Notes: generated by a model not told the origin, from the letters alone. Shown: positions 1-9,772, counted from the first letter of the stretch. The stretch: DNA of 64,000 nucleotides from Bacillus multifaciens (GCF_030756675.1 NZ_JAVBXD010000008.1:62001-126000); one strand, 5' to 3'. Numbers and translations are program-made.

Positions 1-637
1 CATCTCTTAAATCAGTCAGCTGTTTCACTTCTTTACGAAGCCAATGATAGAATTCTACATCTCCAATAAGCGAATGTTTAATGACTTCCGCAAAACCAGA
101 GCGCCACTCTTCTTCTGAAAGCGAATTTAAAAATGGAGTATGATAAATCACCGCTTCTGGTTGATGAAATGCGCCAATCATATTTTTCCCAAGCGGATGA
201 TTAATGGCCACTTTCCCTCCAACGGCACTATCATGCGCAAGTAATGTAGTTGGTATTTGGACAAATCGAATCCCTCTCATGAACGTCGCTGCAACAAATC
301 CCGCTAAATCTCCAATCATTCCGCCGCCAAGCGCAAGAATGAGCGAATGACGATCCATACCATTTTCAAGCGCAAACGTTTGAGCCGCATAATAGTTTTC
401 AAACGATTTTTCTTTCTCGCCACTTGGAACTACTAACGAAAATACTTCTTGTTTTACATGCAAAGTATTGATTACTTCGTCTAAATGAAATGATGCTACC
501 GTTTCATCAGAAATCAGTAAAATATTTGAAACAGCTGGCTTCATATTTTCTATAAGCGTTGCTATTTGTGATAGTGCATTATTTCCGACATACACATCGT
601 ATTGTTTAGAACTTGTTTGAATCTGTATTGTCTCCAT
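1..637 (-). CDS. aroB: 3-dehydroquinate synthase, N-terminal 212 codons (cut by window edge)
   Basis: AroB converts DAHP to 3-dehydroquinate, the second step of the shikimate pathway, in the cytoplasm. The visible part begins [10 protein letters not shown] and carries the NAD-binding stretch GGGMIGDLAGFVAATFMRG and the segment PTTLLAHDSAVGGKVAIN, both hallmarks of the dehydroquinate synthase family. The C-terminal part, with the remaining metal ligands, lies beyond base 1. The start ATG shares one base with the aroC stop codon (TAATG), and a GGAG-type site lies in the end of aroC, so the two genes are translationally coupled in an aroC-aroB operon, the B. subtilis order. Identification is from sequence motifs and context and is secure. 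Confidence 0.95.
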   Translation of the reverse strand, partial: METIQIQTSSKQYDVYVGNNALSQIATLIENMKPAVSNILLISDETVASFHLDEVINTLHVKQEVFSLVVPSGEKEKSFENYYAAQTFALENGMDRHSLILALGGGMIGDLAGFVAATFMRGIRFVQIPTTLLAHDSAVGGKVAINHPLGKNMIGAFHQPEAVIYHTPFLNSLSEEEWRSGFAEVIKHSLIGDVEFYHWLRKEVKQLTDLRD

Positions 638-1809
638 TAAAACTCCCTCGTATATTCGTTATGTTTCTTAATATTTTCACGAATTAAATCGATGCGATCC
701 GTTCCAAATTGTTCAATGACAGCTGCGGCAAGCTCCCAAGCTACAACAGCTTCTGCTACAATACTTGCTGCTGGCACTGCACAACTATCAGAACGCTCAA
801 TACTCGCTTGAAACACTTCTTTCGTATCAATATCTATACTTTGCAGCGGTTTATATAGAGTTGGAATTGGTTTCATAACCCCGCGAACAATAACTGGCAT
901 CCCAGTCGTCATACCGCCTTCTAATCCACCGGCGTTATTTGTACGTCTTGTATACCCATGATCCTTGTCCCATAAAATCTCGTCATGAACAAGGCTTCCA
1001 GGTTTATGAGCTGCTTCAAAGCCAATTCCAATCTCTACACCTTTAAACGCATTAATACTCATGATCGCCGCTGCAAGTTTTGCATCCAATTTACGATCGT
1101 AATGTACATAACTTCCAACACCAATCGGCATCCCTTCGACAACAACTTCAACGATTCCTCCGATAGAATCTCCGTTTGTTTTCGCATTATCGATTGCCTG
1201 CATCATTTTCTTTCCTGCATCTTCATCTAAACATCGAACAGGAGATGCCTCTGTAATCATTTGTAGCTCTTCAATAGAGGAATACGATTGCTTTTCTGCT
1301 TTAACTCCCCCAATTTCAATAACATGCCCCGTTACTTTTATCCCCAATTCTTCTAAAATACGCTTTGCAACAGCTCCAGCAGCAACACGAACCGTTGTTT
1401 CCCTAGCAGAAGAACGTTCTAATACATTTCGCATATCACGATGGCCATATTTAATTGCTCCGTTTAAATCTGCATGTCCTGGACGAGGTCGTGTAATTTG
1501 CCGTTTTACTTCTTTTGATTCTTCATCTGTTAATGGCTCTGCCCCCATAATTTTTGTCCAATGTGTAAAATCACGATTTTCGACAACAAGTGTAATTGGT
1601 GCACCAATTGTATATCCATGACGAACACCGCTTAAAATTTGAACTTGATCTTTTTCGATTTGCATGCGGCGTCCACGGCCGTAGCCTTTTTGTCTTCTTT
1701 CTAACTCCGTATTAATATCATCTGCAACTAAAGATAAACCTGCCGGAATCCCCTCTAATATTGTCGTTAGTTGCGGTCCGTGAGATTCACCAGCTGTTAT
1801 ATATCTCAT
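637..1809 (-). CDS. aroC: Chorismate synthase
   Basis: This 390-aa protein catalyses the last shikimate step, 5-enolpyruvylshikimate-3-phosphate to chorismate, using reduced FMN. The family signatures are visible: [13 protein letters not shown] at the N terminus, [46 protein letters not shown] and the C-terminal [17 protein letters not shown]. Length is normal for Firmicutes. The ATG is preceded by AAAGGGGAG at good spacing. It overlaps aroB by one base. B. subtilis calls the gene aroF and has cheR between ndk and this gene; here that gap holds a repeat element and a terminator instead. Confidence 0.97.
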   Translation of the reverse strand: MRYITAGESHGPQLTTILEGIPAGLSLVADDINTELERRQKGYGRGRRMQIEKDQVQILSGVRHGYTIGAPITLVVENRDFTHWTKIMGAEPLTDEESKEVKRQITRPRPGHADLNGAIKYGHRDMRNVLERSSARETTVRVAAGAVAKRILEELGIKVTGHVIEIGGVKAEKQSYSSIEELQMITEASPVRCLDEDAGKKMMQAIDNAKTNGDSIGGIVEVVVEGMPIGVGSYVHYDRKLDAKLAAAIMSINAFKGVEIGIGFEAAHKPGSLVHDEILWDKDHGYTRRTNNAGGLEGGMTTGMPVIVRGVMKPIPTLYKPLQSIDIDTKEVFQASIERSDSCAVPAASIVAEAVVAWELAAAVIEQFGTDRIDLIRENIKKHNEYTREF

Positions 1810-1882
1810 CGGTTACTCCCCTTTACTTCAGTATTTATGTAACACTATATCATAACCTTTATTGTTTCGTAACTAAATAAGC

Positions 1883-2066
1883 ACAAATTAAAGACACGAC
1901 CTAAAAACCCTCTTTCTTCTTAGGGAGGACGAGAGCATCTGGCCGTGCATAGAAACGGTCAGGGCCTTTTCCTGCCACATGCGAGGTTTAAAACAAAGAG
2001 AGAAAGCAAGTAACGGTCATGTTGTATTCTGCATAGCAGCGACTTATATGTTGAAAAATCAAAATG
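1883..2066 (-). repeat. bcr1-like dispersed repeat, copy 1 (inverted orientation)
   Basis: About 184 bp in the aroC-ndk gap matches the other seven copies when reverse-complemented. Shared blocks are GGCCGTGCATAGAA, GGTCAGGGCCTTTTCCTG, CCACATGCGAGGTTTAAA and CTGCATAGCAGCGACTTATA. The outer end towards ndk has lost the CTATATGAATCCA terminus seen in copies 3 and 4. Assignment to the B. cereus-group repeat bcr1 is from memory of that family (size, MITE-like behaviour, many copies) and was not checked by alignment. It occupies the place of cheR in B. subtilis. Confidence 0.75.
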
Positions 2067-2070
2067 AAAC

Positions 2071-2116
2071 AAAAAAGCGCAAGAAGGAGTGTGACCATCC
2101 TTTCTTGCGCCTTTCT
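2071..2116 (-). terminator. Terminator downstream of ndk
   Basis: On the minus strand an inverted repeat GCGCAAGAAAGGA / TCCTTCTTGCGC is followed by TTTTTTG. It lies between ndk and the repeat and should end transcription from ndk before aroC. Confidence 0.8.
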
Positions 2117-2163
2117 CATTATACCTACTATTTTTAAAGCGGTTACAAATTATTTAAAAATAA

Positions 2164-2610
2164 TTAGTAAATCCACTCATTCATTACTCTAGAATACTCA
2201 ACTAGTTCTTCTTTTTTAAAGAAAATACCAATTTCACGTTCTGCACTTTCAAGAGAATCTGAACCGTGAATAATATTTTTCCCAACAGTTAGTCCAAAGT
2301 CACCACGAATTGTACCAGGTGCAGCTTCACTTGGTTTTGTTTTTCCCATCATATTACGAGCTGTTTCCACAACGCCTTCACCTTGCCATACCATTGCAAA
2401 AACAGGTCCAGATGTAATAAAATCTACTAATTCACCGAAGAATGGCTTTTCTTTATGCTCACCGTAGTGCTCTCCAGCAATCTCTGGTGTGATTTGCATT
2501 AGCTTAGCTCCGACTAATTGAAAGCCCTTTCTTTCGAATCTAGCAACAATCTCCCCAATGATTGCACGTTGCACACCATCTGGTTTTACCATTAAAAACG
2601 TTTTTTCCAT
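2164..2610 (-). CDS. ndk: Nucleoside diphosphate kinase
   Basis: Ndk balances NTP and dNTP pools by transferring the gamma phosphate through a phospho-histidine. The 148-aa product begins [15 protein letters not shown] and has the active-site stretch [16 protein letters not shown] with the catalytic His. I chose the inner ATG at 2610: it gives the family's usual length and has GGAGAG at good spacing, while an upstream in-frame ATG would add five unneeded residues. It follows hepT in the conserved order hepS-menG-hepT-ndk-aroC and has its own terminator. Confidence 0.96.
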   Translation of the reverse strand: MEKTFLMVKPDGVQRAIIGEIVARFERKGFQLVGAKLMQITPEIAGEHYGEHKEKPFFGELVDFITSGPVFAMVWQGEGVVETARNMMGKTKPSEAAPGTIRGDFGLTVGKNIIHGSDSLESAEREIGIFFKKEELVEYSRVMNEWIY

Positions 2611-2732
2611 AATAAATCTCTCCACTTCTCATTATGTATATAATTGTATATCCCCAAACACATAGTATCACCCTTATCAGAATTGTGCAATAGTTTTGAA
2701 ATGGAGAGATTATTATTTTTCTCAAAAAACAT

Positions 2733-3695
2733 TTAAAATTTACGTTTTCCAATATATTTTGCAACATTTTGCAACGCCAGTTTTGCCTGTCCACGTGGCA
2801 ACGGCTTAATCACTTCTAGTGCTTTATGTAAATATCTCTCGCTAAATGCAAATGCTTGATCAATTGCATCACTATTTTTGACTGCTTCAATAAGTCTCTT
2901 CATTTCATCCGAAGACATATTTTCGTTAACTTGAACAATTCTCTCACGAAGTACTCGGTCTTCCATTGCATATAAAACAGGAAGTGTAATATTACCTTGT
3001 AATAAATCTCCCCCTGCTGGTTTTCCAAGCTTTTCTTCTGTTGATACAAAATCTAAAATATCATCAATAATTTGATATGACATACCAACAAAGTACCCAT
3101 ACCAAAACAAACGATTTACAGTATCCCGACAAGCTCCAGATGCAAGGGCACCTAATTGACAGCTAGCTGCAATTAACAATGCTGTCTTCCGCTTTATACG
3201 GCGTAAATATGTTCGTAAATTTTGCCCAAAATCATACTTATCTTTAATTTGCTCAATTTCACCTTTACATACTTCAAGAATTGTATTTGATAATGCTTTA
3301 TGTACTTCTGGATTTTCTAAATTTGTAATGCATTCCAGAGATTTTGCAAATAGATAGTCACCTGTATACATTGCAATGCGATCACCCCAATTGGCATTTA
3401 CAGTCGCACTTCCTCTTCTTAAAAGAGCGGCATCTATTACATCATCATGCACAAGAGAAGCCATATGAATAAGCTCTAATGCAACCGCAACATGCTTAAT
3501 CACATCAAGCTTATAATCGCCAAATTTCCCTGCAAGCAGAACGAAAACAGGTCGGATTCGTTTTCCACCGGCCTCAATTAGTTGCAACGCTGCTTCTTCC
3601 AGCAATTGTTGCTCAGAAGCAACAACTATTTTTAGTTCTTTCTCAATTTTATCAATATCCAATCGTAAAAAAGAATACATAAGTTGTAACTTCAT
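2733..3695 (-). CDS. hepT: Heptaprenyl diphosphate synthase, catalytic component II
   Basis: This 320-aa trans-prenyltransferase builds the C35 chain of menaquinone-7 together with HepS. Both Asp-rich motifs of long-chain prenyl synthases are present, VHDDVIDAALLRRG and YQIIDDILDFVS, with GGKRIRP near the N terminus. The start is ATG at 3695, preceded by AAGGTGA at ideal spacing; a GTG nine bases upstream lies inside that ribosome site and is unlikely to be used. Stop TAA at 2733. Part of the menaquinone gene group with menG and hepS. Confidence 0.95.
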   Translation of the reverse strand: MKLQLMYSFLRLDIDKIEKELKIVVASEQQLLEEAALQLIEAGGKRIRPVFVLLAGKFGDYKLDVIKHVAVALELIHMASLVHDDVIDAALLRRGSATVNANWGDRIAMYTGDYLFAKSLECITNLENPEVHKALSNTILEVCKGEIEQIKDKYDFGQNLRTYLRRIKRKTALLIAASCQLGALASGACRDTVNRLFWYGYFVGMSYQIIDDILDFVSTEEKLGKPAGGDLLQGNITLPVLYAMEDRVLRERIVQVNENMSSDEMKRLIEAVKNSDAIDQAFAFSERYLHKALEVIKPLPRGQAKLALQNVAKYIGKRKF

Positions 3696-3744
3696 ATCGT
3701 TCACCTTAACCTAAAACTTCTTTTCTATTTTATCCCGCTCTAAT

Positions 3745-3858
3745 CAATAACAAAACTTCCACCTTAAATTTATCAAAAAATAAAAAAGGCAGGTGGGAGA
3801 TAACTTCTAATATGCTCTCGATTGCTGAAGGCTTTCCATCATCAAAAATACATTTCTT
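3745..3858. repeat. Fragment of a second dispersed repeat family (hepT-menG gap)
   Basis: The gap has AACTTCCACCTTAAA, then GGCAGGTGGGAGATAACTTC, then CTCTCGATTGCTGAAGG and TTTCCATCA. The same words in the same order occur in degraded form at 9890-9985 and 24190-24385. This looks like an old copy of a short palindromic repeat different from bcr1. Boundaries are approximate. Confidence 0.45.
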
Positions 3859-3861
3859 TAT

Positions 3862-4569
3862 TTACTTCGGTTTATATCCTAAATGCATTGCTGCTACCCC
3901 AAAAGTAAACGGCTTTACTTGTACTTTTTCTAATCCAGCTTCTTCAAACATACGAGCCAATTCTTTCATCCCTGGAAATGTGCTTGCAGATTCTTGTAGC
4001 CATGAATATTCTTTGTAACTTTTGGCAAATAATTTTCCAAATAACGGCATGATAAATTTAAAATATAACAAGTAGCCTTGGCGGATTCCAATCATTGTCG
4101 GTTGAGATGTTTCTAAACAAATAACCTTTCCACCTGGTTTTACGACACGCGTCATTTCCTTTAATACCTGCATATAATCTGGTACGTTCCGGAGCCCAAA
4201 TCCAATTGTGACATAATCAAACATATTATCCTCAAATGGCAATTCCATCGCATTACCATGAAGTAACTCTACTTGATTTAATTGTAAAGCAGCCACTTTC
4301 TCTTTTCCAACAGAAAGCATATTTTTACTAAAATCTAATCCATATACCTTCCCGCTAGAACCGACTGCATCAGCAAGCCCAATCGTCCAGTCAGCCGTTC
4401 CACAACATACATCAAGCGCTATGCTGCCCGGTTGAACATCCATAATTCGCATTGTTTCTTTGCGCCATGCTTTATGTCTTTGAAAGCTAATAACCGAATT
4501 CATTACATCGTATTTATTGTATATCTTCTCAAATACGTCATGTACTCTTTCTTCTTTTGATTGTTGCAT
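3862..4569 (-). CDS. menG: Demethylmenaquinone methyltransferase
   Basis: MenG (UbiE/MenH family, 235 aa) makes the final S-adenosylmethionine-dependent methylation that turns demethylmenaquinone into menaquinone. Visible are the SAM-binding motif [29 protein letters not shown], and the family signature [15 protein letters not shown]-like stretch followed by [16 protein letters not shown]. It lies between hepT and hepS, the usual Bacillus arrangement that couples prenyl chain synthesis to quinone methylation. It is about two residues shorter at the C terminus than the B. cereus protein I recall, next to the repeat fragment at 3745-3858. Confidence 0.94.
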   Translation of the reverse strand: MQQSKEERVHDVFEKIYNKYDVMNSVISFQRHKAWRKETMRIMDVQPGSIALDVCCGTADWTIGLADAVGSSGKVYGLDFSKNMLSVGKEKVAALQLNQVELLHGNAMELPFEDNMFDYVTIGFGLRNVPDYMQVLKEMTRVVKPGGKVICLETSQPTMIGIRQGYLLYFKFIMPLFGKLFAKSYKEYSWLQESASTFPGMKELARMFEEAGLEKVQVKPFTFGVAAMHLGYKPK

Positions 4570-4604
4570 GCTTTACCCTTCTTCCAACTGTAAATTCAAA
4601 ATGT

Positions 4605-5348
4605 TCAAGTAGCCTCTTTCAATGTGGAAAGAAATGTTCCAATTCCTGTATTATTTTGCACCAAAGTATTGACCTGACTTCGCATTTTTCTTATTAATTC
4701 GTTATATAAGGTTTCTACTTTTATTTCACCATCATGAGACAAAATCTTTTGAAATGCAGCAAATACAGGTGACGATTCTTTCTTCGTGTATATTTGATAC
4801 TCAGTTTGCAAACGATCTATTGTTAACATGTTAGTTATTGCAGACTTTACATGCGGCACCTGAAAATGGTCACATGTTTTCTGTAAAAGAGCCGATTCAA
4901 TCAATCCGACACTTTTTAACATTTCTTCAATCGTTTCATACGTTTGCTGATATAGCATAATTTTTTGTTCATTGATTTCTTTAATTCCGTCTGCTAAGGC
5001 ACGAATCAATGTGATGTCATGATTCATTGAAAGTAAATAATAATATAACCCGCTGTAATAATCACCCGCTAATACCGTTAATTGGCGCCGCTTATGAAAT
5101 TCATCAGTCTCTTCTTTATTTGATACTTTCTCATGCGTGTCCAAAGCAATTTGTACAAGCATAATTGTAACTGCGTAATGTTCAATTTGTTCTTTATGTA
5201 AGTTTGCGCTTTTTAAAATGGAATATAAGAACGCTATTTTTTTTTCATCAACAACTGGTTCTTCAATATATTTTATAAAATAAGGATGGCGTAGTTTTTT
5301 ATATAGCTGCTCCTTTATATCCGCAAACCCTCCGTAAATTTCATCCAC
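4605..5348 (-). CDS. hepS: Heptaprenyl diphosphate synthase, regulatory component I
   Basis: HepS (247 aa) is the non-catalytic partner that sets chain length and activity of HepT. It has no Asp-rich motifs and is mostly helical, as expected for the HEPPP_synt_1 family; AGDYYSGLYYYLLS is a recognisable stretch. The likely start is GTG at 5348: AAGGGTGAT lies eight bases upstream of it, whereas an earlier GTG at 5357 sits inside that ribosome site. In B. subtilis mtrB (TRAP) lies between folE and hepS; here there is only a repeat-bearing gap. Confidence 0.88.
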   Translation of the reverse strand: MDEIYGGFADIKEQLYKKLRHPYFIKYIEEPVVDEKKIAFLYSILKSANLHKEQIEHYAVTIMLVQIALDTHEKVSNKEETDEFHKRRQLTVLAGDYYSGLYYYLLSMNHDITLIRALADGIKEINEQKIMLYQQTYETIEEMLKSVGLIESALLQKTCDHFQVPHVKSAITNMLTIDRLQTEYQIYTKKESSPVFAAFQKILSHDGEIKVETLYNELIRKMRSQVNTLVQNNTGIGTFLSTLKEAT

Positions 5349-5586
5349 AAAAATCACCCTTGTTTTCTAATTCATAAAACCTATTATAACACATTCATTC
5401 ATTTTTCTATAAATAAAACTTGACGCAACAAACTAAAGTAAAAATTGACCTTTATTTCCCCTTATCTTAACCATTAAATTATTATAAAATGAAACTTCCA
5501 TAGTCCCCTCACCATTTAGGTATATATTAGCAGTTATTCCTCCCCATCTTCTTTTTTCTAAATCTTGAAATAGGAGTCAATAATAG

Positions 5587-5770
5587 CTATATATCCATTT
5601 TAATTTTCTGACATATAAATCGTCGCTATGCAGAATACACCATGACCGCTACTGGCTTTCTCCTTTTGTTTGAAACTTTGCATGTGGCAGGAAAAAGCCC
5701 TGACCGTTTCTATACGCCGCCAGATGCACTCGTCCACCAAAAAAGAAGGGGTTTTTAATTTATATATGGG
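5587..5770 (+). repeat. bcr1-like dispersed repeat, copy 2
   Basis: Starts CTATATATCCATTTTAATTT, continues with GACATATAAATCGTCGCTATG, TTGCATGTGGCAGGAAAAA, GCCCTGACCGTTTCTATA, CGCCAGATGCACTCGTCCACC, and ends GGGGTTTTTAATTTATATAT. The block order matches copies 3 and 4 in the same orientation. The rest of the 458-bp hepS-folE gap (5349-5586) holds no gene that I can support; a TGAAACTTCCAT word near 5490 may be a relic of the second repeat family. Confidence 0.78.
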
Positions 5771-5774
5771 TAGA

Positions 5775-5803
5775 TAAAAAAAGAAAAGCAGTTTCCTGCT
5801 TTC
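5775..5803 (-). terminator. Terminator downstream of folE
   Basis: Minus strand AAAGCAG-GAAA-CTGCTTT followed by TCTTTTTTTAT, immediately after the folE stop codon. Confidence 0.75.
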
Positions 5804-5806
5804 CTA

Positions 5807-6376
5807 CTAATTCGTCTTAATAAAAGTTAAAATCTCCGCACGTGCTGCTACGTCTGCTTCTAACGTACCACGCACTGCGGTTGTTACAGTTTTGGCACCA
5901 GGTTTTTTCACACCGCGCATTGTCATACACATGTGCTCTGCTTCTACAACAACCATCACACCATGCGGCTCTAATACTTCCATAATAGAATCTGCTACTG
6001 TTGATGTAATGCGTTCTTGTAATTGCGGTCGACGTGCAACTGTATCTACCGTACGTGCCAATTTACTTAGTCCAGTTACTTTTCCACCACGTGGAATATA
6101 TGCAACGTGAGCAACGCCATAAAACGGAACGAGATGATGCTCACACATAGAAAAGAACGGAATATCCTTTACCAATACAAGTTCTTCATGATCTTCACCA
6201 AACACTTTATGTAAATGTTCTTTCGGATCTTCATGCATACCAGAAAATACTTCTGCATACATCTTCGCAACACGTTTTGGTGTATCTAATACGCCCTCAC
6301 GATTTGGATCGTCCCCAATTGCTTCTAAAATTAGGCGTACTGCATGTTCTATTTGCTCTAAGTTTACATTTGCCAT
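5807..6376 (-). CDS. folE: GTP cyclohydrolase I
   Basis: FolE (189 aa, MtrA in B. subtilis) opens GTP to dihydroneopterin triphosphate, the first step of folate synthesis. Zinc-site and active-site motifs are visible: [43 protein letters not shown] and [11 protein letters not shown]. The ATG is preceded by GGGAGGGAT. It has its own terminator, and no mtrB follows it, unlike the mtrA-mtrB pair of B. subtilis. Confidence 0.96.
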   Translation of the reverse strand: MANVNLEQIEHAVRLILEAIGDDPNREGVLDTPKRVAKMYAEVFSGMHEDPKEHLHKVFGEDHEELVLVKDIPFFSMCEHHLVPFYGVAHVAYIPRGGKVTGLSKLARTVDTVARRPQLQERITSTVADSIMEVLEPHGVMVVVEAEHMCMTMRGVKKPGAKTVTTAVRGTLEADVAARAEILTFIKTN

Positions 6377-6445
6377 CCGCTATCCCTCCCGAATAAAACC
6401 TAAAAATACTACGAACACATTCTAGCATATATATGTTTTTAAATG

Positions 6446-6480
6446 CAAAAAGAAGAGTTTCCAATAAGGAAACTCTTCTT
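6446..6480 (-). terminator. Terminator downstream of hup
   Basis: Perfect 13-bp stem AAGAAGAGTTTCC / GGAAACTCTTCTT with TTTTGCA after it on the minus strand, 20 bases past the hup stop. Confidence 0.75.
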
Positions 6481-6499
6481 CCCCGTAAATATGTAAGGA

Positions 6500-6772
6500 T
6501 TATTTAACCGCATCTTTTAGCGCTTTACCAGGTTTGAATGCAGGTACTTTGCTTGCCGCGATTTCAATTTCCTCACCAGTTTGTGGGTTGCGTCCTTTAC
6601 GAGCCGCACGCTCACGAACTTCGAAGTTACCAAATCCGATAAGTTGTACTTTATCACCTTGCTTTAAAGCTTCTAAGATGGAATCAAAAACAGCGTCAAC
6701 TGCTTTTGTTGCGTCCTTTTTAGAAAGGGAACTTGCTTCTGCAACAGCATTGATTAAATCTGTCTTGTTCAT
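6500..6772 (-). CDS. hup: DNA-binding protein HU
   Basis: The 90-aa product is an HU histone-like protein (Hbs in B. subtilis) that bends and packages DNA as a homodimer. The arm signature [18 protein letters not shown] and the C-terminal [14 protein letters not shown] are clear. The start is ATG at 6772, behind the strong site GGAGGAGGTGA; a longer in-frame extension upstream would cross that site. The order hup-spoIVA is conserved in Bacillus. The 287-base gap upstream to spoIVA is AT-rich leader and promoter DNA with the spoIVA terminator at its far end; I saw no gene in it. Confidence 0.96.
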   Translation of the reverse strand: MNKTDLINAVAEASSLSKKDATKAVDAVFDSILEALKQGDKVQLIGFGNFEVRERAARKGRNPQTGEEIEIAASKVPAFKPGKALKDAVK

Positions 6773-7030
6773 GCCATTCACCTCCTCCCAAAGATACGAC
6801 TGTATAATGATCATAAAATGAGTCTTACCTTCATTTGTAGGCAATTTTTACAAATTCTATACTACAAAGGTATAGATAAATCATTATCTAGGCCTATATT
6901 ATACGATTCTCCTTTATAATTCAATATTTTTAAAGAAAATGTTGCCGTGAAATTGTAAAAAACTAATGAAACTTGACAATCAACTATAAAGTATTAGATA
7001 ATGACATTTTGTTTTTCTATGAAAAATAAA

Positions 7031-7058
7031 AAAAGACCCCAAAATAAGGAGTCTTTCG
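7031..7058 (-). terminator. Terminator downstream of spoIVA
   Basis: Minus strand AAAGACTCC / GGGGTCTTT (with G-U pairs) followed by TTTTTTATTTTTC, directly after the spoIVA stop. Confidence 0.7.
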
Positions 7059-7059
7059 A

Positions 7060-8538
7060 TTATAAAATAATTGCTATTAAGCCGCCCGATCCTTCATTTA
7101 TAATTCGTTCTAGCGTTTCTTTTAACTTATAGCGAGCATTTTCTGGCATTAATGATAATTTTGCCTGAATCCCTTCTCGAACAATTGAGCTAAGTGAACG
7201 CCCAAAAATATCAGAATTCCAAATAGAAAGTGGATCATCTTCAAAATCTTGCATTAAATAGCGAACGAGCTCTTCACTTTGCTTTTCTGTTCCAATAATC
7301 GGTTCAAATGTTGATTCCACATCAACTTTAATCATATGAATCGACGGGGCAACAGCTTTCAATTTCACACCAAAGCGTGATCCATGTCGAATAATTTCCG
7401 GTTCATCTAAGCTCATATCTGCTAAGGCCGGTGCTGCAACACCGTATCCGGTTTGTTTTACCATTTTCAGCGCATCCGCAACTTGATCATATTCAATTTT
7501 TGCATGAGCGAAGTCGAGCATTAGTTTTAACAAATGATCTCGGCCTCGAATTTCAACACCTACCACTTCTTTTAAAATTTGATCGTACAATTCATCTGGT
7601 GCATATAAATCAATCTCTGCAACACCTTGCCCCATATCAATCCCTGCCAAACTTGCACGATCGATAAATTCATATTGACTAAATTGCCATACAACGCGAT
7701 CAACATCACGAAGTCGCTTAATATCTTTCACCGTTTCTTGAACAGCCTCTTGATAGCTTTGACGAAGCCAATGGTTGTCATTTAGCACCATTACCCAGCT
7801 TGGAAGATTTACATTCACCTCAAGAACCGGAAATTCATATAACGCCTCACGTAATACGTTATATACATCGCCTTCTCTTAGTCCTTCTACACTCATTGCC
7901 AACACCGGGATATCATATTCTTCTACTAAACTTTGACGAAGTTGTTCTGTATCAGGATGATAGGGCTGTACTGTATTAATAATCATAATAAACGGTTTCC
8001 CTACTTCTTTTAATTCATTTACAACCCGTCCTTCCGCTTCAATATAATCGCGGCGTGGGATTTCTCCGATTGTTCCATCAGTTGTGATGACTACCCCAAT
8101 TGTAGAATGCTCTTGAATTACTTTGCGCGTTCCAATTTCCGCCGCTTCATGAAATGGGATTGGTTCTTCATACCACGGTGTATTTATCATACGTGGCCCA
8201 TTTTCATCTTCATATCCTTTCGCTCCTGGGACAGTATAACCCACACAATCTACTAAGCGAATATTTACATCAAGCCCTTCATCAACATGGATAGAAACCG
8301 CTTGGTTTGGAACAAACTTTGGTTCTGTCGTCATAATTGTACGCCCTGCTGCGCTTTGCGGCAGTTCATCCTGTGCGCGCTGGCGATCTGAATCATTTTC
8401 AATGTTTGGAATGACAACTAGCTCCATAAACTTCTTAATAAAAGTTGATTTCCCTGTTCGGACAGCCCCTACAACCCCGAGATAAATATCACCGCCTGTG
8501 CGCTCAGCAATATCTTTAAAAATATCAACCTTTTCCAA
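7060..8538 (-). CDS. spoIVA: Stage IV sporulation protein A, coat morphogenetic ATPase
   Basis: SpoIVA (492 aa) polymerises with ATP hydrolysis on the outer forespore membrane and forms the base on which the spore coat assembles. The Walker A box GAVRTGKSTFIKKF near residue 24 is visible, followed by a TRAFAC-GTPase-like core (RLVDCVGYTVPGAKGYEDE, MIINTVQPYHPD). The start codon is TTG, behind GAGGGAGGGAAT. Made in the mother cell under sigma E in B. subtilis; I did not identify the promoter here. Confidence 0.97.
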   Translation of the reverse strand: MEKVDIFKDIAERTGGDIYLGVVGAVRTGKSTFIKKFMELVVIPNIENDSDRQRAQDELPQSAAGRTIMTTEPKFVPNQAVSIHVDEGLDVNIRLVDCVGYTVPGAKGYEDENGPRMINTPWYEEPIPFHEAAEIGTRKVIQEHSTIGVVITTDGTIGEIPRRDYIEAEGRVVNELKEVGKPFIMIINTVQPYHPDTEQLRQSLVEEYDIPVLAMSVEGLREGDVYNVLREALYEFPVLEVNVNLPSWVMVLNDNHWLRQSYQEAVQETVKDIKRLRDVDRVVWQFSQYEFIDRASLAGIDMGQGVAEIDLYAPDELYDQILKEVVGVEIRGRDHLLKLMLDFAHAKIEYDQVADALKMVKQTGYGVAAPALADMSLDEPEIIRHGSRFGVKLKAVAPSIHMIKVDVESTFEPIIGTEKQSEELVRYLMQDFEDDPLSIWNSDIFGRSLSSIVREGIQAKLSLMPENARYKLKETLERIINEGSGGLIAIIL

Positions 8539-8677
8539 GTGATTCCCTCCCTCAAAATTTTTGGGAATAAATCATGATTATTCTTGTAGTTGGACAATAC
8601 AGCATATGATTTTGTCCCAATTTCATATGACTATTTTAAAAAAACTTTTTATTAGCGATGCAAATATTTCAAGAAGT

Positions 8678-8719
8678 AAAAAACCCTTCTTCTAGAACTT
8701 ATTCGCTAAAAGAAGGGTT
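8678..8719 (-). terminator. Terminator downstream of yphF
   Basis: Stem AACCCTTCTT / AAGAAGGGTT with a TTTTTT run on the minus strand, ten bases beyond the yphF stop codon. Confidence 0.8.
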
Positions 8720-8728
8720 CATGACTTA

Positions 8729-9439
8729 TCACTTAAAAAAAATTGGTTCTTTATCCTTCACTGTATATGGCAAAGAATAAGCTGGTACAAATGGAGTATG
8801 CTTTACAAGCAACTGACGAATATCGTCTCCTTCTTTTACTTCATCACCATGTTTTTGTAACATGTCGTATAAGTCAATGCGATAATCAATATATACCTCA
8901 CCTTTCTCGTCAACAACAAAAGGTAAGTTTTTACCAGAATAAGGGCTTTCCACTTGAGGAATTTCTTTATAGCCCATTTTATTATAATCAAGCTCATACA
9001 CACCATCTGTAATTACTTTTTTAAATGGTGGATATCGATGCTCATCACGATAGATTTGTAGTTTCAACTTTAAATCTTGAACCCGCTCCGCTGTTCGTAC
9101 ATCAATTAATTTCACAGTTGGATTTGTTTCTACATCAACTAATACATACTGATAAATGCCGCCGCTTTCAAAAGCATTTCCAGGAGGTTCTTGCATTAGT
9201 CTAGGCGTAATCTTTTGAAAATCAATCGGATATTTTTGATAGATTGGTGTATTCATATCACGTGTTTTAATAGGCAATATATGACCATTTTGTTCTCTAT
9301 ATGTATTAACCGCTATTTGTACCGCTTGTAATTGGTCTTCATATGGTACGGCGTGTTGTTGCACCTTTTCTTTCGGATATAGACAACCAGATAGAATAAT
9401 AGTGCAGCATATTACGAAAATCATTAGTATTTTCTTCAT
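8729..9439 (-). CDS. yphF: YphF-like lipoprotein of unknown function
   Basis: The 236-aa product starts with a lipoprotein signal peptide: MKK, a hydrophobic stretch, and the lipobox LSGC near residue 19, so it should be lipid-anchored outside the membrane. The mature part is soluble with repeated short alpha/beta elements, such as LQAVQIAVNTYREQNG and VQDLKLKLQIYRDEHRYP, which look like two related halves. Position between spoIVA and yphE matches yphF of B. subtilis, which is why I use that name; the function is not known to me. Confidence 0.82.
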   Translation of the reverse strand: MKKILMIFVICCTIILSGCLYPKEKVQQHAVPYEDQLQAVQIAVNTYREQNGHILPIKTRDMNTPIYQKYPIDFQKITPRLMQEPPGNAFESGGIYQYVLVDVETNPTVKLIDVRTAERVQDLKLKLQIYRDEHRYPPFKKVITDGVYELDYNKMGYKEIPQVESPYSGKNLPFVVDEKGEVYIDYRIDLYDMLQKHGDEVKEGDDIRQLLVKHTPFVPAYSLPYTVKDKEPIFFK

Positions 9440-9460
9440 TAGAAATCCGTCCTTTAGTTT

Positions 9461-9664
9461 CTATTGTTCGATTGGTCCGCTAAATACGACAAGAAAGATA
9501 ATAAATCCTGATACAACCATACATGCATATGCAAACAAAGCTGTAAACCCTTTCAAAAATGTATTCTTTATTTTATGACGACTTAGCAAAATGAAAGCAA
9601 CAGAAATAAACATGAGAGCCATTGCCCCCAAAGCAAACCACATCTTTATAAGACCAACAGACAT
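9461..9664 (-). CDS. yphE: YphE-like small membrane protein (DUF2768)
   Basis: A 67-aa protein with two predicted membrane helices (about residues 7-27 and 40-62) separated by a short basic loop, LSRHKIKNTF. The ATG has AGGAGGGGGATAT before it. It lies 21 bases upstream of yphF on the same strand, and the pair is conserved next to spoIVA in B. subtilis. No catalytic motif; function unknown. Confidence 0.8.
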   Translation of the reverse strand: MSVGLIKMWFALGAMALMFISVAFILLSRHKIKNTFLKGFTALFAYACMVVSGFIIFLVVFSGPIEQ

Positions 9665-9772
9665 ATATCCCCCTCCTAATGTATTTTCCTATTATTTTAA
9701 CAAATTATAACTTTTAAACAAATGAAAATAATCTATTTATTTGACAATACCTCAAAATTCAGCAAAAGCATT

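Noticed and set aside
2540-2794. 84-codon minus-strand frame between ndk and hepT
   Set aside because: It overlaps the ends of both genes, has no ribosome site and no recognisable content.
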